This document shows, piece by piece, positions 47,901 through 51,895 of a stretch of DNA of 64,000 nucleotides. Below the pieces are notes generated by a model that worked only from the letters and a program-made list of their open reading frames with translations, did not search any database and was not told the DNA's origin. Each line of letters opens with the position of its first letter. Position 1 is the first letter of the stretch. Source of the stretch: Magnetospirillum sp. Its GTDB lineage: Bacteria; Pseudomonadota; Alphaproteobacteria; Rhodospirillales; Magnetospirillaceae. The translations under genes were made by a program, and so were the position numbers. The stretch lies in the NCBI GenBank assembly GCA_016183945.1, contig JACPDP010000029.1:1-64000 (forward strand), written 5' to 3'.

Positions 47901-48270
47901 CGATGGCGGCGCCGGCACCGATACCCTGCACCTGGACGGCAATACCGACTTTACCGCCATCCGCGACGATATCCTGCAGAATTTCGAGGTGATCGACCTG
48001 ACCTTCGCCGGCAATCAGACGGTGACGCTGAACGCCTCGGATCTGGCGCATCTGTGCGGCGGCACCAATGCGGCGACCGGGGTGGCCAACAGCATGGTGA
48101 TCATCGGCAATGCCGGCGATACGGTGAACATGGGCGACGCGTGGACGGCGACCGCCGGCCAGTCGCTGCCCAACAGCGGCAACAGCTACACCCAGTATGC
48201 CAATGCCGCCACCGGCGTGACCGTCTATGTGGATGACAACATCACCCAGAATATTGGGGGGCCGCCGTAA
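32740..48270 (+). CDS. Giant RTX adhesin, C-terminal piece (LamG array, beta-helix, RTX tail)
   Basis: The frame is open from 32740; the first usable start is GTG 32851, giving 5,139 residues, but nothing suggests a natural start there. It opens inside a LamG domain (EASNLTGLGAGDAVTVEFWASF). About twelve LamG/concanavalin-like domains are mixed with cadherin-like linkers (32780-44090). A haemagglutinin-like region of N-T-G-T-I and G-G-T-L turns follows (44410-47700), and then an RTX end with GGSGGDDTIFGNGGADVLFGGDGDD and a terminal segment typical of type I substrates (IIGNAGDTVNMGDAW, VYVDD). LamG domains usually bind sugars or proteins, so this end may be the adhesive part. Part of the ninth LamG (about 41440-41660) is notably AT-rich. 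Confidence 0.85.
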   Translation, partial: DSAVEASNLTGLGAGDAVTVEFWASFQSGAHSTALSYVAPGGKTFAVYAAGSSLGVMLDGQAVALQALPGRTTSIVVDEWTHVAVSFDTSGRLELLRNGEVVAYATGLNLSGYAASGGTLVLGQDQALAGGGFVNTHAMLGALDSVRVWNTARSAVDVQDGMDGTFSTGTTGLVASYSLDDVSGNTVANGVGGTNTLARFGDLGRAGLVTRIEDQGPYTTVLHGIDVDAGDTLTYSLTAGGGTDGTTTLTADGSLSFTPTANFHGTHTVSVEVTDSHGATYSRNLDIVVTAANDAPTPVTRSTYDFEGLTAGQTIDGQDGWVANNTDVTTVGTVASSGLYVGSTAYSPGTVAGVARVISRLADGDFAMPAVAAGDKIVLEYDFTPNYWGAGLQLGYDANSDGDLIGDTGEVAIGVGFRQEGGERVAVYDALGNATETAFDLTVGYNEWARFRLTLDTAANGGQGALSVQLRDLTHAGAWTTVVQNVNAHLDFNAITTANPNLWNGLVFAASNAEAKLDNISYEIDYASVKPVAFTGTTAAPIVISDADLLANFSDVDGDALHVQSITASNGTVSGDGNGHWLVTPPTAGGTINLGYVVADGHGGIVNGSATVAATFVNHAPVLDIGATPTLPIISEDFVPSGGGLDGATMVSSLLAARTSDVDGTATPRMAVVGADTTHGSWFYSTDWGATWSAMGAVSETSARLLGDSNHLRFVPMGDWNGTATISYRGVDVSCLAGNGSLVDASVNGGTTAFSAAAETASISVTAVDDTPVALGPRGDVAAFAGDYATRTLTLGTAVTVEFRANAPADARMLDYAVGTTDDAFSIWRDAGTLTVSIAGVTCVTNIPVEASQWHHWAVTWNKADGAVQVFKDGTLAWTGSNIATNLDISGTGTLALAQDRTAGGSLNGTSSTVMMDDVRVWNTVRTASDIKSKINETISGGDPNYAQLAAQWSFDGGTLNDSSGNTLTLTEVGAIGQYAASGEGAAIAITGLGVHEVDGQTVQVMLTGVGGALTLGSITGVTFTTGDGSNDTTMSFSGSVADVNAALATLTYAPTAGFVGAHTVTMQAGDFTNGTVNGTSTANVSVEVIAPLEVMGAATRVDQLRLAGSDYASASVPLSSEAGTVELWLQKGQWNLASTDEMIIGNNIRHDVTGAVYLSDSASYGLHFRYGGVGVADAGNNAITYNGSDSWTAGSWHHLAISWERTAGLTTLKLYADGTMVGSTTPSLQIPADKLAEWVIGKELDPTDPLQGSVTDVRLWTTARSQAEIADAMHTRLDGTETGLAANWTFEGGATGGVIEDASGHGHTLGTAHSVSDDFSSNTLDPSKWTVVSGNTTGHALSVAGGRVVSTNRDLLCTKDQFVPTADHPVVVTGTWVPGEAGNLLSVVTRGDASSLSGSSNAGHGIVAWSSANNIYIWGLGDASGTVGTATGDSTLTTVANHTYAFEVVDDGTHVTFNVRDLDDAANTASITAASSYASSTNQVIVYGREGDGTNTYTSYFDNLSVEQARATVLAPPAAATRFDGDDALTTAAPVTTATDNVTLEAWVNWDGTNTATTKFILYNGDGSFSGYGLGVHDNGVLFLLAGGVVEQDIGYSLRSNEWTHLAAVRDNGTWKIYIGDEVVYTTTGAVPNGFGGNPGNTLIGQAFTGEIADARIWTVARSGAEIAETMDGSLTGSETGLAAWWPLADATGLNLKSGGATATASGAPVATEAGPALFDDTLVTSEDRSILGKLADTSDAATTYTVQDTPDHGTLTLNADGSFLYKPTIGYAGSDSFTVHVVDGVHTPVDKTISITVEDTTRVIGVQVIEPHTAGVHLDGNSAVATTAVVTAATANVTLEAWAKVDEIPSSTSRTIFGNGTQSSSGYCIQVDSTGHIGLSVWGVQDIFSTTVVNLGEWHHYAAVLGTGNAWTLYMDGQSILSTTAIAAANTPNGATTVGNTGGVGFTGEVAEARIWTVAKTQAEIVAGMNTIAAGTEAGLAGHWSLDGTLAGGTLASPVTLTAYGNPTFFGNEPVVAEASSLSTTEDGVIQGTLVAEDGDGAVLTFGTITNGTTAHGGHVTVAADGSFTYHAPTGYAGEDSFTVAANDGSAYTTSGTISVTVVDDTRVLGAVAAGGRFHSAGDSVIALSNATSLATAAGSFTWETWVRSTATAKRQDLIDVHGINTSFNRLYIGADNKLHFENEANAGPTSAATVADGGWHHVAAVYDATAGSVQLLVDGVASGAPVSMPVNVGVNANDTAVTLGGLNDQSVYSNMLVGELDNTRIWSTARTADQIQAAMHGQPAASEPGLLGSWTFNEGDDGAVDHAGGNNTGRIWTRSPWHLDDTVLHMAGGSGIAIASPSVLFTNGTVNPPLTLEAWVRTSKAGVTDLIRIGQASDADVIFWWINGGTMHFSGYDGVGTAYGQINGTTVVNDGEWHHLAVTISGSNTVSFYIDGLADAVSGTLNGHSFNPTQVTIGNGLLGEMADARIWQGVLPQNEISSNMNVADPTSINGTLAGHWPLDEGSGTTVVDSAGNDNSGTVTGGSWVDKFTSSGIIDPPDTAMHFDGSSFVSLGDVNNLGTGDFTIETWINPATLASDQIIMLKGKSDDPTGQIALMISGGRLVFAGGGLWDATNGWHLQSGMEALKAGEWQHVAVTRQGSSYSLYLGGTLIGTATGTANYDYTNAYDLRIGSHQVASGGGGADFFSGEIADFRIWNKALTEDQLWDSIETPATGSEPGLVGAWALDGDVNDTKVSGGHNGTVTGTATYVATGPLLADTTIETGQNVPYHGSLLAADGGGDAITWGTITNGDTAHGTVTVAADGSFTYTPDAGFTGSDSFIVAANDASSHDTTATITVNVEQTVFSGVQDAGARLRLDGSADYASATGIDLANKSFTWEFWANRASAINNDFALGQGETSANNMRLYAGYLGSPNNPNYFSFNLGNNQILYLDDTNHVGEWIHWAGSYDVGENEFVLYKNGVEVARQEAAGPYLGSGSLTVGNAWGGYGFHGELDDIRIWEGVRTADEIRVNYDQKLGGGECGLVANWIFDGDASWGGHVEDHSTANHDLILAGGSAAPTLIDPPNMAVSFADTSSYLQVSAPVLTATDNLTMEAWAKADSLGPDRFVMRSGASGSGYAIAINNGVPEIVLGGVGTMSATTITVGADEWHHYAITRSNGSWSLYVDGVKAVLTDTSLVPLTPTTFTRIGESGAGAWDGEIADVRLWTTARSQADIQTFMSERLSGIEPNLAGYWRLDDGTATDSSIISPHDMAAIGTVTYATNGPDIHTLSIETNEDTVYRGMLDGHDAVDALTWGTITGGTTAHGTVTVNADGSFAYTPTAGFHGSDSFTVTNSANVSQTVNVTVWDSTEPLGINTAGSQLQFDGVNDYATATLAGNPLSTRATVEFWVSLQRLGLIQDLATLSDGNGHTVVVEVNAAGQLSVLANGTSIISSTTALSTSSWSHVAVVSNETGFSLFVNGSRVAGASTPVILSQNTTQTLKLGTDAGNFTEAAFDDVRVWSDARTAEEIHDSYLRASATESDNMVGRWNFNSSSCPLNDLSGYGNTMVLGDGAYNSPSAPLVINPPGRVVKFDGIDDHMTVGALTLTGGSYTLEAWVKPTASKDEVIADLGRGSTSEIILRADAAGHLQLVSTSDGVTFGTLTSTGSLAGGQWSHVAVVNNGGAVQVYVDGAYFPMNGGTLPTPTGSVTLTDNIIGWDGENTNTAGDAFAGMLGDVRLWTTARSSSEIVANMNTRLQGGESGLLANWRLDDLSSGTATVADDNAVAGGATDATLVGFSGQTYVVSSKGSSYGQSLTVAEDTFYSGRVTAYDSVTGGTIATGYSLVGSTKTAHGLVSITADGTTTYTPDANFSGTDSFVFQVADPQGGLATSQTITVQVTADANGPSTATWGGGTGSWNMFTNWTGQETPGAETAVTIAGGSADYYTSGTFHPTAASLAMAGGTFSVSGGTFDLAGNASVGAGALLRMTGGQLSGSGSLTSSGTMSLTGGSIGMAVVNQGLAMFDAAMLTLTAGWDNTTGTFEFGGSGYGHSVMISGGTFVNAGTVHVQASTGHTVSGAFKNAGLLDVDGSLTLEHGGRIIELAGGTIDVSTGNTLTIDAGTTNLTGSVAVIGGGSVTLAGNHTLNVGSGYTHTGGKFLGMGGTVTVVGSGTFTNAGTLTVEGDTNDIWSVAVANSGRLNVLGNAAFNVANGLSNTGTIELNGTAAAMTGGINVTGGTLVNQAGGLIHVGAGMGTEVISGAFKTLGRLDIDDDLTLSHNGAVIDVADGTIDVAAGSRLTIDGGTTKLDGKVTLTGGGTVDFAGVQTLDIGTGFILTAAAADLLSMSGSVTIAGTGTFTNQGSFTIDNNDDAFTAALTNAGTIDVFSGMRNGTPGSGGLHVGGGMVNTGLLMLDNAAGYANTIDVGAGKTLVNQGSITIRGSGSSSISGDFDNQGSLYATSNLDLYKTAGSLINSGTMTLADAKTLSVSGGADLLNTGLIDGAGTINLYGATLTNQGTLVAGGTGGLSISGGYAMSDFAELDVSVQGSTAPVATSLHMTSGTALLDGTLKVSFLNHMPTDGQVITVVYGSHSGEFMGDDGVADTGDEIEVVGLGADWTASLDYSSPTAVTVTFHMVDKSSFDATSGTWGTAANWLGSDIPSTAETAEIAVGKSVQVDTAAAASSITDAGSLALVAGGTLTVGTTLLVASGGALDLSGGVLSGGTVIVEGAVSLHSGTIACGGAMEVYSAVNLTDATMTLDRALDLWGVTTLNDTQFSGAGTIDLFGNSTLAGFDSFAGMVINDGTMALNGATGAAVGRFGGGLDNDGVIETTGNISGGGSHILDGHVINDGLIHVSGADLSFTGATLTNHGTLSIDMGHTFDVNRAGADFTSDGLLTGSGTLDLTGAAPFTNHGAISGSLTIEGDVVLGADSDLRFGAANDRLDVNGHLTLGGDLDVSYSGWGGGAASLVSWDSASGYFDSINGLDQGANGVLDITFGSISLSVTHQTAVAGMTSGNDVYQGIVSAGVPMADYVGGSGGDDTIFGNGGADVLFGGDGDDHLHISDGTFHFLDGGAGTDTLHLDGNTDFTAIRDDILQNFEVIDLTFAGNQTVTLNASDLAHLCGGTNAATGVANSMVIIGNAGDTVNMGDAWTATAGQSLPNSGNSYTQYANAATGVTVYVDDNITQNIGGPP
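32780..44090 (+). repeat. Array of about twelve LamG-like domains with cadherin-like linkers
   Basis: LamG-type domains lie at about 32780-33330, 35040-35660, 36040-36680, 37290-37870, 38180-38770, 39080-39690, 39720-40320, 40360-40990, 41300-41910, 41940-42540, 42810-43440 and 43440-44080. Each has an L-E-A-W-V/K strand, an E-W-H-H-x-A-V motif, an L-Y-x-D-G-x turn, and ends with G-E-I-A-D-A-R-I-W-x-x-A-R-S. Linkers have an N-A/D-G-S-F-x-Y-x-P core with G-x-x-x-H-G-T. Two longer non-LamG domains sit at about 33640-34330 and 36690-37270. Confidence 0.85.
44410..47700 (+). repeat. Haemagglutinin-like beta-helix repeats
   Basis: About 1,090 residues of short repeats containing GTF.NAGTL, LVNQGSI, GGTVDFAGVQTLDIGTG and GSGTLDLTG-type turns. 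Two sub-units start with a W-x-x-x-x-N-W motif after a gap (ATWGGGTGSWNMFTNW at 44420 and SGTWGTAANW at 46622). The pattern is that of right-handed beta-helix passenger regions such as filamentous haemagglutinin. Confidence 0.7.
47720..48270 (+). other. RTX C-terminus, presumed type I secretion signal
   Basis: After NDVYQGIV come RTX turns GGSGGDDTIFGNGGADVLFGGDGDDHL and GGAGTDTLHLDG. Then LQNFEVIDLTFAGNQTVTLNASDL and a non-cleaved tail ending NIGGPP. This end resembles those of type I secreted RTX proteins. No HlyB, HlyD or TolC-type gene is in the window. Confidence 0.75.
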
Positions 48271-48280
48271 TGGCTTGTCC

Positions 48281-48301
48281 CCCTCTCCCGCGGGGAGAGG
48301 G
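48281..48301. terminator. Hairpin after the giant gene
   Basis: CCCTCTCCC and GGGAGAGGG form a tight inverted repeat 10 bp after the stop of the giant gene and 17 bp before the end of convergent hybE. The loop is very short and no T tract follows, so function as a two-way terminator is only probable. Confidence 0.5.
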
Positions 48302-48318
48302 AACTTCTCGGGCTGGCC

Positions 48319-48801
48319 TTACCGCTTGTAGTCGGGCCAGCCGAAACTGCAATCCTTTGGCTGCTCGCCGCTGGGCGGCAGGAAATAGCTTTCCACCACC
48401 GCCCAGGCGGCGGTTGCCGCCGCGTTGTGCTCGGGGAACTGGCCCATGGGCGAGTGGATGGACAGGGCGGCGTAGGAGCCGATCTCCTCGACCTCATTGA
48501 CGACGAAGGTCTCCTCGCCCTTGGGCAGGGCCATCTTGCGCCGGGTGCCGGGCTCGACGCCGGCAAAGGCCTCGGGCGAGGGCGGCAGCAGCATCAGGTT
48601 CATGAACCACGGCGTCACCAGGATGCCGGCCAGCCAGTCGCCCTGGGAGGGGAAGTTGACAGTGCGGAAGCCGACCGCCTCCACCGTCAAGGACGGGTTG
48701 TAGAGGCTGAGATCCTTCATGCGTTCCTCGCCGATGCGGGTGAACACCGCCACGAGGGTGTCGAGGCGGGCGGCGTCCTGGGGGGCGAGCGGGGCGGCCA
48801 T
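48319..48801 (-). CDS. hybE: [NiFe]-hydrogenase assembly chaperone HybE/HupJ family
   Basis: A 160-residue cytosolic protein with the HybE/HupJ pattern: RIGEERMKDLSLYNPSLTVEAVGFR, GILVTPWFMNLMLLP near the middle, and GSYAALSIHSPMGQF with a closing A-A-T-A-A-W. Family members assist maturation or Tat proofreading of uptake [NiFe] hydrogenase. An AGGAGA ribosome binding site sets the ATG at 48801. No hydrogenase structural gene lies nearby, so it is either an orphan or distant from the hup cluster. It is divergent from fbp. The family call is firm; the precise partner is not. Confidence 0.85.
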   Translation of the reverse strand: MAAPLAPQDAARLDTLVAVFTRIGEERMKDLSLYNPSLTVEAVGFRTVNFPSQGDWLAGILVTPWFMNLMLLPPSPEAFAGVEPGTRRKMALPKGEETFVVNEVEEIGSYAALSIHSPMGQFPEHNAAATAAWAVVESYFLPPSGEQPKDCSFGWPDYKR

Positions 48802-48841
48802 GGTGCGATCTCCTGAGGTTGGCGCTGCATGCTAGCGCAAA

Positions 48842-48858
48842 TTGCCCCAATGGGGTAA
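48842..48858. promoter_or_regulatory. Near-palindrome between hybE and fbp
   Basis: TTGCCCC and GGGGTAA flank AAT at the centre, a 17-bp near-palindrome 41 bp from the hybE start and 62 bp from the fbp start. The position suits an operator for the divergent pair. No known factor is recognised. Confidence 0.35.
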
Positions 48859-48919
48859 TACCGAGCGCACCTGCCCGAGTGGGCGGGAGAAGGGTAGTAA
48901 CCAACACAGGAGAGGAACG

Positions 48920-49921
48920 ATGCCCTACAAGCGGGTCACACTGACGCATTTCCTGCTGCAAGAGCAGCGCCGCCTGGGCCGTTCCGGTACCTTCACCGCC
49001 CTGATGCAGGACATCATCACGGCGTGCAAGATGATTTCGCATGAGGTCAATCGCGGCGCCCTGGCCGGCAATCTCGGCGTGGCGGGCAGCGAAAACGTTC
49101 AGGGCGAGGAGCAGAAGAAGCTCGACGTGCTGGCCAACGACATCTTCCTGCACATGAATGCGATGGGCGGCACCTACGCCGCCATGGCCTCGGAAGAGCT
49201 GGAAGACGTGCATCTGGTGACCGGTGGCGCCGAGGGCAAGTATCTGCTGCTGTTCGACCCGTTGGACGGCTCGTCCAACATCGACGTCAACATCTCGGTA
49301 GGCAGCATCTTCTCGATTCTGCGCCTGCCCGAGGGCGCCAGCCCCAACTCCAAGGACGCGTTCCTCCAACCCGGCGTCGATCAGGTGGCGGCCGGTTATG
49401 CCTGCTACGGCTCCTCGACCATGATCGTGATGACCACCGGCAACGGGGTGAATGGGTTCACGCTGGACCGCGACATCGGCATGTTCATCCTGACCCATCC
49501 CGATATGCGGATTCCGGCCGAGGCCACCGAGTTCGCCATCAACGCCTCGCGCTCCCGCTTCTGGGAGCCGGCGGTGAAGCGCTATATCGACGAGTGCCAG
49601 GCCGGCAAGGACGGCCCGCGCGGCCGCAATTTCAACATGCGCTGGGTGGCCTCCATGGTGGCCGAGGTGCACCGCATCCTGTGCCGCGGCGGGGTCTTCC
49701 TGTATCCCACCGACTCCGAGCTGAAGAAGAAGGGCGGCAAGCTGCGCCTGATGTACGAGGCCAATCCCATGGCCTTCATCGTCGAGCAGGCCGGGGGGGC
49801 GGCCTCCACCGGCCGCCAGCGCATCATGGAGGTGCAACCCACCGATCTGCACCAGCGCATCGGCGTCGTGCTGGGCTCCAAGGACGAGGTGGAGCGTATC
49901 GTGGGGTATCACGCGGAGTAG
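48920..49921 (+). CDS. fbp: Fructose-1,6-bisphosphatase class I
   Basis: A 333-residue enzyme that hydrolyses fructose 1,6-bisphosphate to fructose 6-phosphate for gluconeogenesis or the Calvin cycle. The metal and phosphate motif [12 protein letters not shown] is at residues 113-124, and the substrate site segments [20 protein letters not shown] and [11 protein letters not shown] follow, with the closing R-I-V-G-Y-H-A-E. Length is normal. The ATG at 48920 is set by the ribosome binding site AGGAGAGG; the frame is open 78 bp further up. Divergent from hybE. Nothing in the sequence shows whether it serves CO2 fixation here; no cbb genes are adjacent. Confidence 0.97.
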   Translation: MPYKRVTLTHFLLQEQRRLGRSGTFTALMQDIITACKMISHEVNRGALAGNLGVAGSENVQGEEQKKLDVLANDIFLHMNAMGGTYAAMASEELEDVHLVTGGAEGKYLLLFDPLDGSSNIDVNISVGSIFSILRLPEGASPNSKDAFLQPGVDQVAAGYACYGSSTMIVMTTGNGVNGFTLDRDIGMFILTHPDMRIPAEATEFAINASRSRFWEPAVKRYIDECQAGKDGPRGRNFNMRWVASMVAEVHRILCRGGVFLYPTDSELKKKGGKLRLMYEANPMAFIVEQAGGAASTGRQRIMEVQPTDLHQRIGVVLGSKDEVERIVGYHAE

Positions 49922-49940
49922 GATGCGAATTAGGTTTTAA

Positions 49941-49969
49941 GACACGGATAAGAAGTTATTATCCATGTC
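49941..49969 (+). terminator. Candidate terminator of fbp
   Basis: GACACGGATAA (49941-49951) pairs with TTATCCATGTC (49959-49969) with one mismatch and a 7-nt loop, 20 bp after the fbp stop. The following TAGTTTCC is only weakly T-rich. Confidence 0.5.
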
Positions 49970-49980
49970 TAGTTTCCATC

Positions 49981-50079
49981 ATTCCCGCGAAAGCGGTAAT
50001 CCATCGTTCCTCAGCATCAGTATTTGGTGAATTCGCGCCACTTTCTGCGGCAACATGGACTCCCGCTTTCGCGGGAGTG
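49981..50079. repeat. Dispersed palindrome pair, copy 2
   Basis: Hairpins ATTCCCGC-GAAA-GCGGTAAT (49981-50000, one mismatch) and ACTCCCGC-TTTC-GCGGGAGT (50059-50078) lie about 60 bp apart, as in the MITE-like element at 5229-5387. The right part, 50047-50079, matches 5336-5368 at 30 of 33 bases. The terminal repeats seen at the first locus are not found here, so this is a REP-like or decayed copy. The remainder of 49922-50098 holds nothing else recognised. Confidence 0.7.
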
Positions 50080-50098
50080 ACGATTTGATGGCGGTTTC

Positions 50099-50740
50099 TT
50101 AGATTACCGCCTTCCGACAAGTAAACGCCTCCGCCCACGGAGCGTTGCAGCCGACGCCCCGCAGGCGCATCAGGCCGCGGAAGGTTTCCGCATCGAACCA
50201 GGTGCGGCCGCGCTGGCTGGCGAACAGTCGGGTGATCAATTCCACCTTGCGGCCGGCGTCGTCCTCGCTGACCGGCACGAACAGGTTGGGCGCGGGGAAG
50301 TCGCCTTCGTATTTGGGGATTTCGTATTCCCAGATCAGGTGGTCGCGGAAGGTGTTCCACGCCAGTTCGGCCAGCAGGCGGTGGTCCTGGTGGTCGTCGT
50401 CGCGGCTGTGCACCAGGATCAGGCTGGGGGCGAAGCCCGCCTTGATGTGCTCGAACTCCTCCTTCACGGCGCCCCATTGCTGCGGCAGGAAGCTCTCGCG
50501 GAAGCCGTGCAGGTGCACCTCGGCCCGCTCGGCGCCGGCGAGGAAGGCGTCGGCCGATGCCTTGGCCTCGGCCTGGCGCACCGCCGAGCCGGTGAACACC
50601 ACCCAACGCACCTGAACGGCGCCCAATTCGGCGAGCAGCCGCAGCACGGTGGCGCCGCAGCCGATTTCGATGTCGTCGCAATGGGCGCCCAGGCACAGCA
50701 GGCGGAAGGGGCGGGCAGGGGGAAGCTGAAGCGGGGTCAT
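50099..50740 (-). CDS. PIG-L/LmbE family deacetylase
   Basis: A 213-residue protein with the PIG-L metal motif A-H-x-D-D near residue 19 (CLGAHCDDIEIGCGATVL) and the later H-x-x-D-H (DDDHQDHRLLAELAWNTF). These ligand a catalytic zinc in N-acetyl-sugar and related deacetylases. It lies in a sugar-nucleotide cluster, downstream of the epimerase and ugd genes, which points to deacetylation of an N-acetylated sugar for surface glycan synthesis; the exact substrate is unknown. The ATG at 50740 opens directly on the fold. A hairpin separates it from the epimerase gene. Confidence 0.88.
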   Translation of the reverse strand: MTPLQLPPARPFRLLCLGAHCDDIEIGCGATVLRLLAELGAVQVRWVVFTGSAVRQAEAKASADAFLAGAERAEVHLHGFRESFLPQQWGAVKEEFEHIKAGFAPSLILVHSRDDDHQDHRLLAELAWNTFRDHLIWEYEIPKYEGDFPAPNLFVPVSEDDAGRKVELITRLFASQRGRTWFDAETFRGLMRLRGVGCNAPWAEAFTCRKAVI

Positions 50741-50777
50741 ATGGCTTTCCTGTTCGCACGGCGGTGCCAGCAGAACT

Positions 50778-50800
50778 CTCCCCCGCCTTTGGCGGGGGAG
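50778..50800. terminator. GC-rich hairpin between epimerase and deacetylase genes
   Basis: CTCCCCCGCC and GGCGGGGGAG form a perfect 10-bp stem with a TTT loop. It sits 12 bp after the end of the epimerase gene. No T tract follows on the minus strand, so it may be a partial terminator or an mRNA-stability hairpin. Confidence 0.5.
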
Positions 50801-50812
50801 GGGGAAGAGTGA

Positions 50813-51895
50813 CTACTCCGTTCCCGTGCGCAGCCGCTTCTGGACCATTTCCTCGCGGTAGGAGGCGAGGGTACGGGCGAGGCCCTCGCGCAACGATGTC
50901 CGCGCCGTGAAGCCGGTGAGACGGTGCAATTTGGTGAGGTCGGGACAGCGGCGCTGCGGGTTGTCCACCAGGAACTCGGCCTCGGCGCTTTGGCGCAACT
51001 CCACCACCAGCGGCGGCACGGCGGCGACCGCGGCCATGGTGCGGGCGGCCTCGGCGATGGGGACCTCCTCGGCGTTGCCGACGTTGAAGGCCTCGCCATC
51101 GGCCTCGGGCATCATCAGCAGCGTCAGGCAGGCCTCGGCGAAGTCCGAGACGTAGCAGAACGACCGCGTCGCCCGCCCGTCCGAGTACAGCACCAGCGGC
51201 CCGCCGGCCAGGGCGGTGCGCATCAGGTCGGGGATGATGCGGCCGTCGTCGAGCCGCTGGCCGGGGCCGTAGACGTTGAATGGCCGGATCACCTTCACCG
51301 GCACGCGGTGCAGGCGGAAATAAGTGGCGCACAGGGTCTCGCCCAGCCGCTTGCTCTCGTCGTAGCAGGCGCGCGGCCCGGTGAACGAGACGTTGCCGTG
51401 ATAGTCCTCCGGCGTCGGCACCACCGAGGGGTCGCCGTAGACCTCACTGGAGGAGAACGACAGCATGCCCTTGGCGCCCTTGCCGGCGAGGTCGAGCATG
51501 TTCCAGGTGCCTTGCACGTTGGCGGCGATGGTGGCCAGCGGGTTGGCGCGGTAGATGGCCGGCGAGCCGATGCTGGCGCAGTGGATGATCCAGTCGAAAT
51601 GCCCGCCGAAGTCGGCCTCGGTGGCGACATTGCCGGTGCGCAGGCTCAGCCACGGCTTGCCGCGGAGATGGGCCAGCCGCGCCGCCGGGCCGACCATGAA
51701 GGTGTCGAGCGCGGTGACCTGGGCGGGATGGCCGATGCGGGCGCGGTTGAAGGCGTCCAGCACGTCGACGAAGAAGCCGCCGAGGAAGCCGGCGGCGCCG
51801 GTGACCAGGACGCGGCTGTCGGCCAGCGGCTCGATCAGGCGTTCCAGGCGGATGACGACCTCTTCGGCGTCGGCGCGGATGACGTCGGTGATCAT
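50813..51895 (-). CDS. NAD-dependent sugar epimerase/dehydratase, UDP-glucuronate decarboxylase-like
   Basis: A 360-residue short-chain dehydrogenase of the extended type. The Rossmann motif is VLVTGAAGFLGGFF, followed by the S/T site SFSSSEVYGDP and the catalytic Y-x-x-x-K in CYDESKRLGETL, with RPFNVYGPGQR. The GPR-CYDESKR segment resembles UDP-glucuronate decarboxylase (UXS), and the ugd gene overlapping it by four bases (ATGA) supplies UDP-glucuronate, so production of UDP-xylose or a 4-keto pentose is the best guess. A dTDP-glucose 4,6-dehydratase role cannot be excluded. The start is set by the GGAGG ribosome binding site. No signal peptide: cytosolic. Confidence 0.82.
   Translation of the reverse strand: MITDVIRADAEEVVIRLERLIEPLADSRVLVTGAAGFLGGFFVDVLDAFNRARIGHPAQVTALDTFMVGPAARLAHLRGKPWLSLRTGNVATEADFGGHFDWIIHCASIGSPAIYRANPLATIAANVQGTWNMLDLAGKGAKGMLSFSSSEVYGDPSVVPTPEDYHGNVSFTGPRACYDESKRLGETLCATYFRLHRVPVKVIRPFNVYGPGQRLDDGRIIPDLMRTALAGGPLVLYSDGRATRSFCYVSDFAEACLTLLMMPEADGEAFNVGNAEEVPIAEAARTMAAVAAVPPLVVELRQSAEAEFLVDNPQRRCPDLTKLHRLTGFTARTSLREGLARTLASYREEMVQKRLRTGTE

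Larger units (their letters stand above)
9206..48270 (+). other. Giant RTX adhesin locus, about 13,000 codons if continuous
   Basis: The three large open frames here look like pieces of one gene. Coding style, repeat families and order run on without a gap: cadherin-like repeats span the first break, and a cadherin-like domain meets the start of a LamG domain at the second. The second and third pieces are in the same frame. The breaks are a frameshift at about 19,620-19,650 and a 101-bp inverted repeat at 32,654-32,932. Architecture, from N to C: FecR-like, alanine-rich helical stretches with RTX modules, cadherin-like, RTX, two propeller-like blocks, RTX, cadherin-like, about twelve LamG, beta-helix repeats, RTX tail. 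It has no classical signal peptide and a C-terminal RTX end, so type I secretion is the likely route. Confidence 0.8.
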
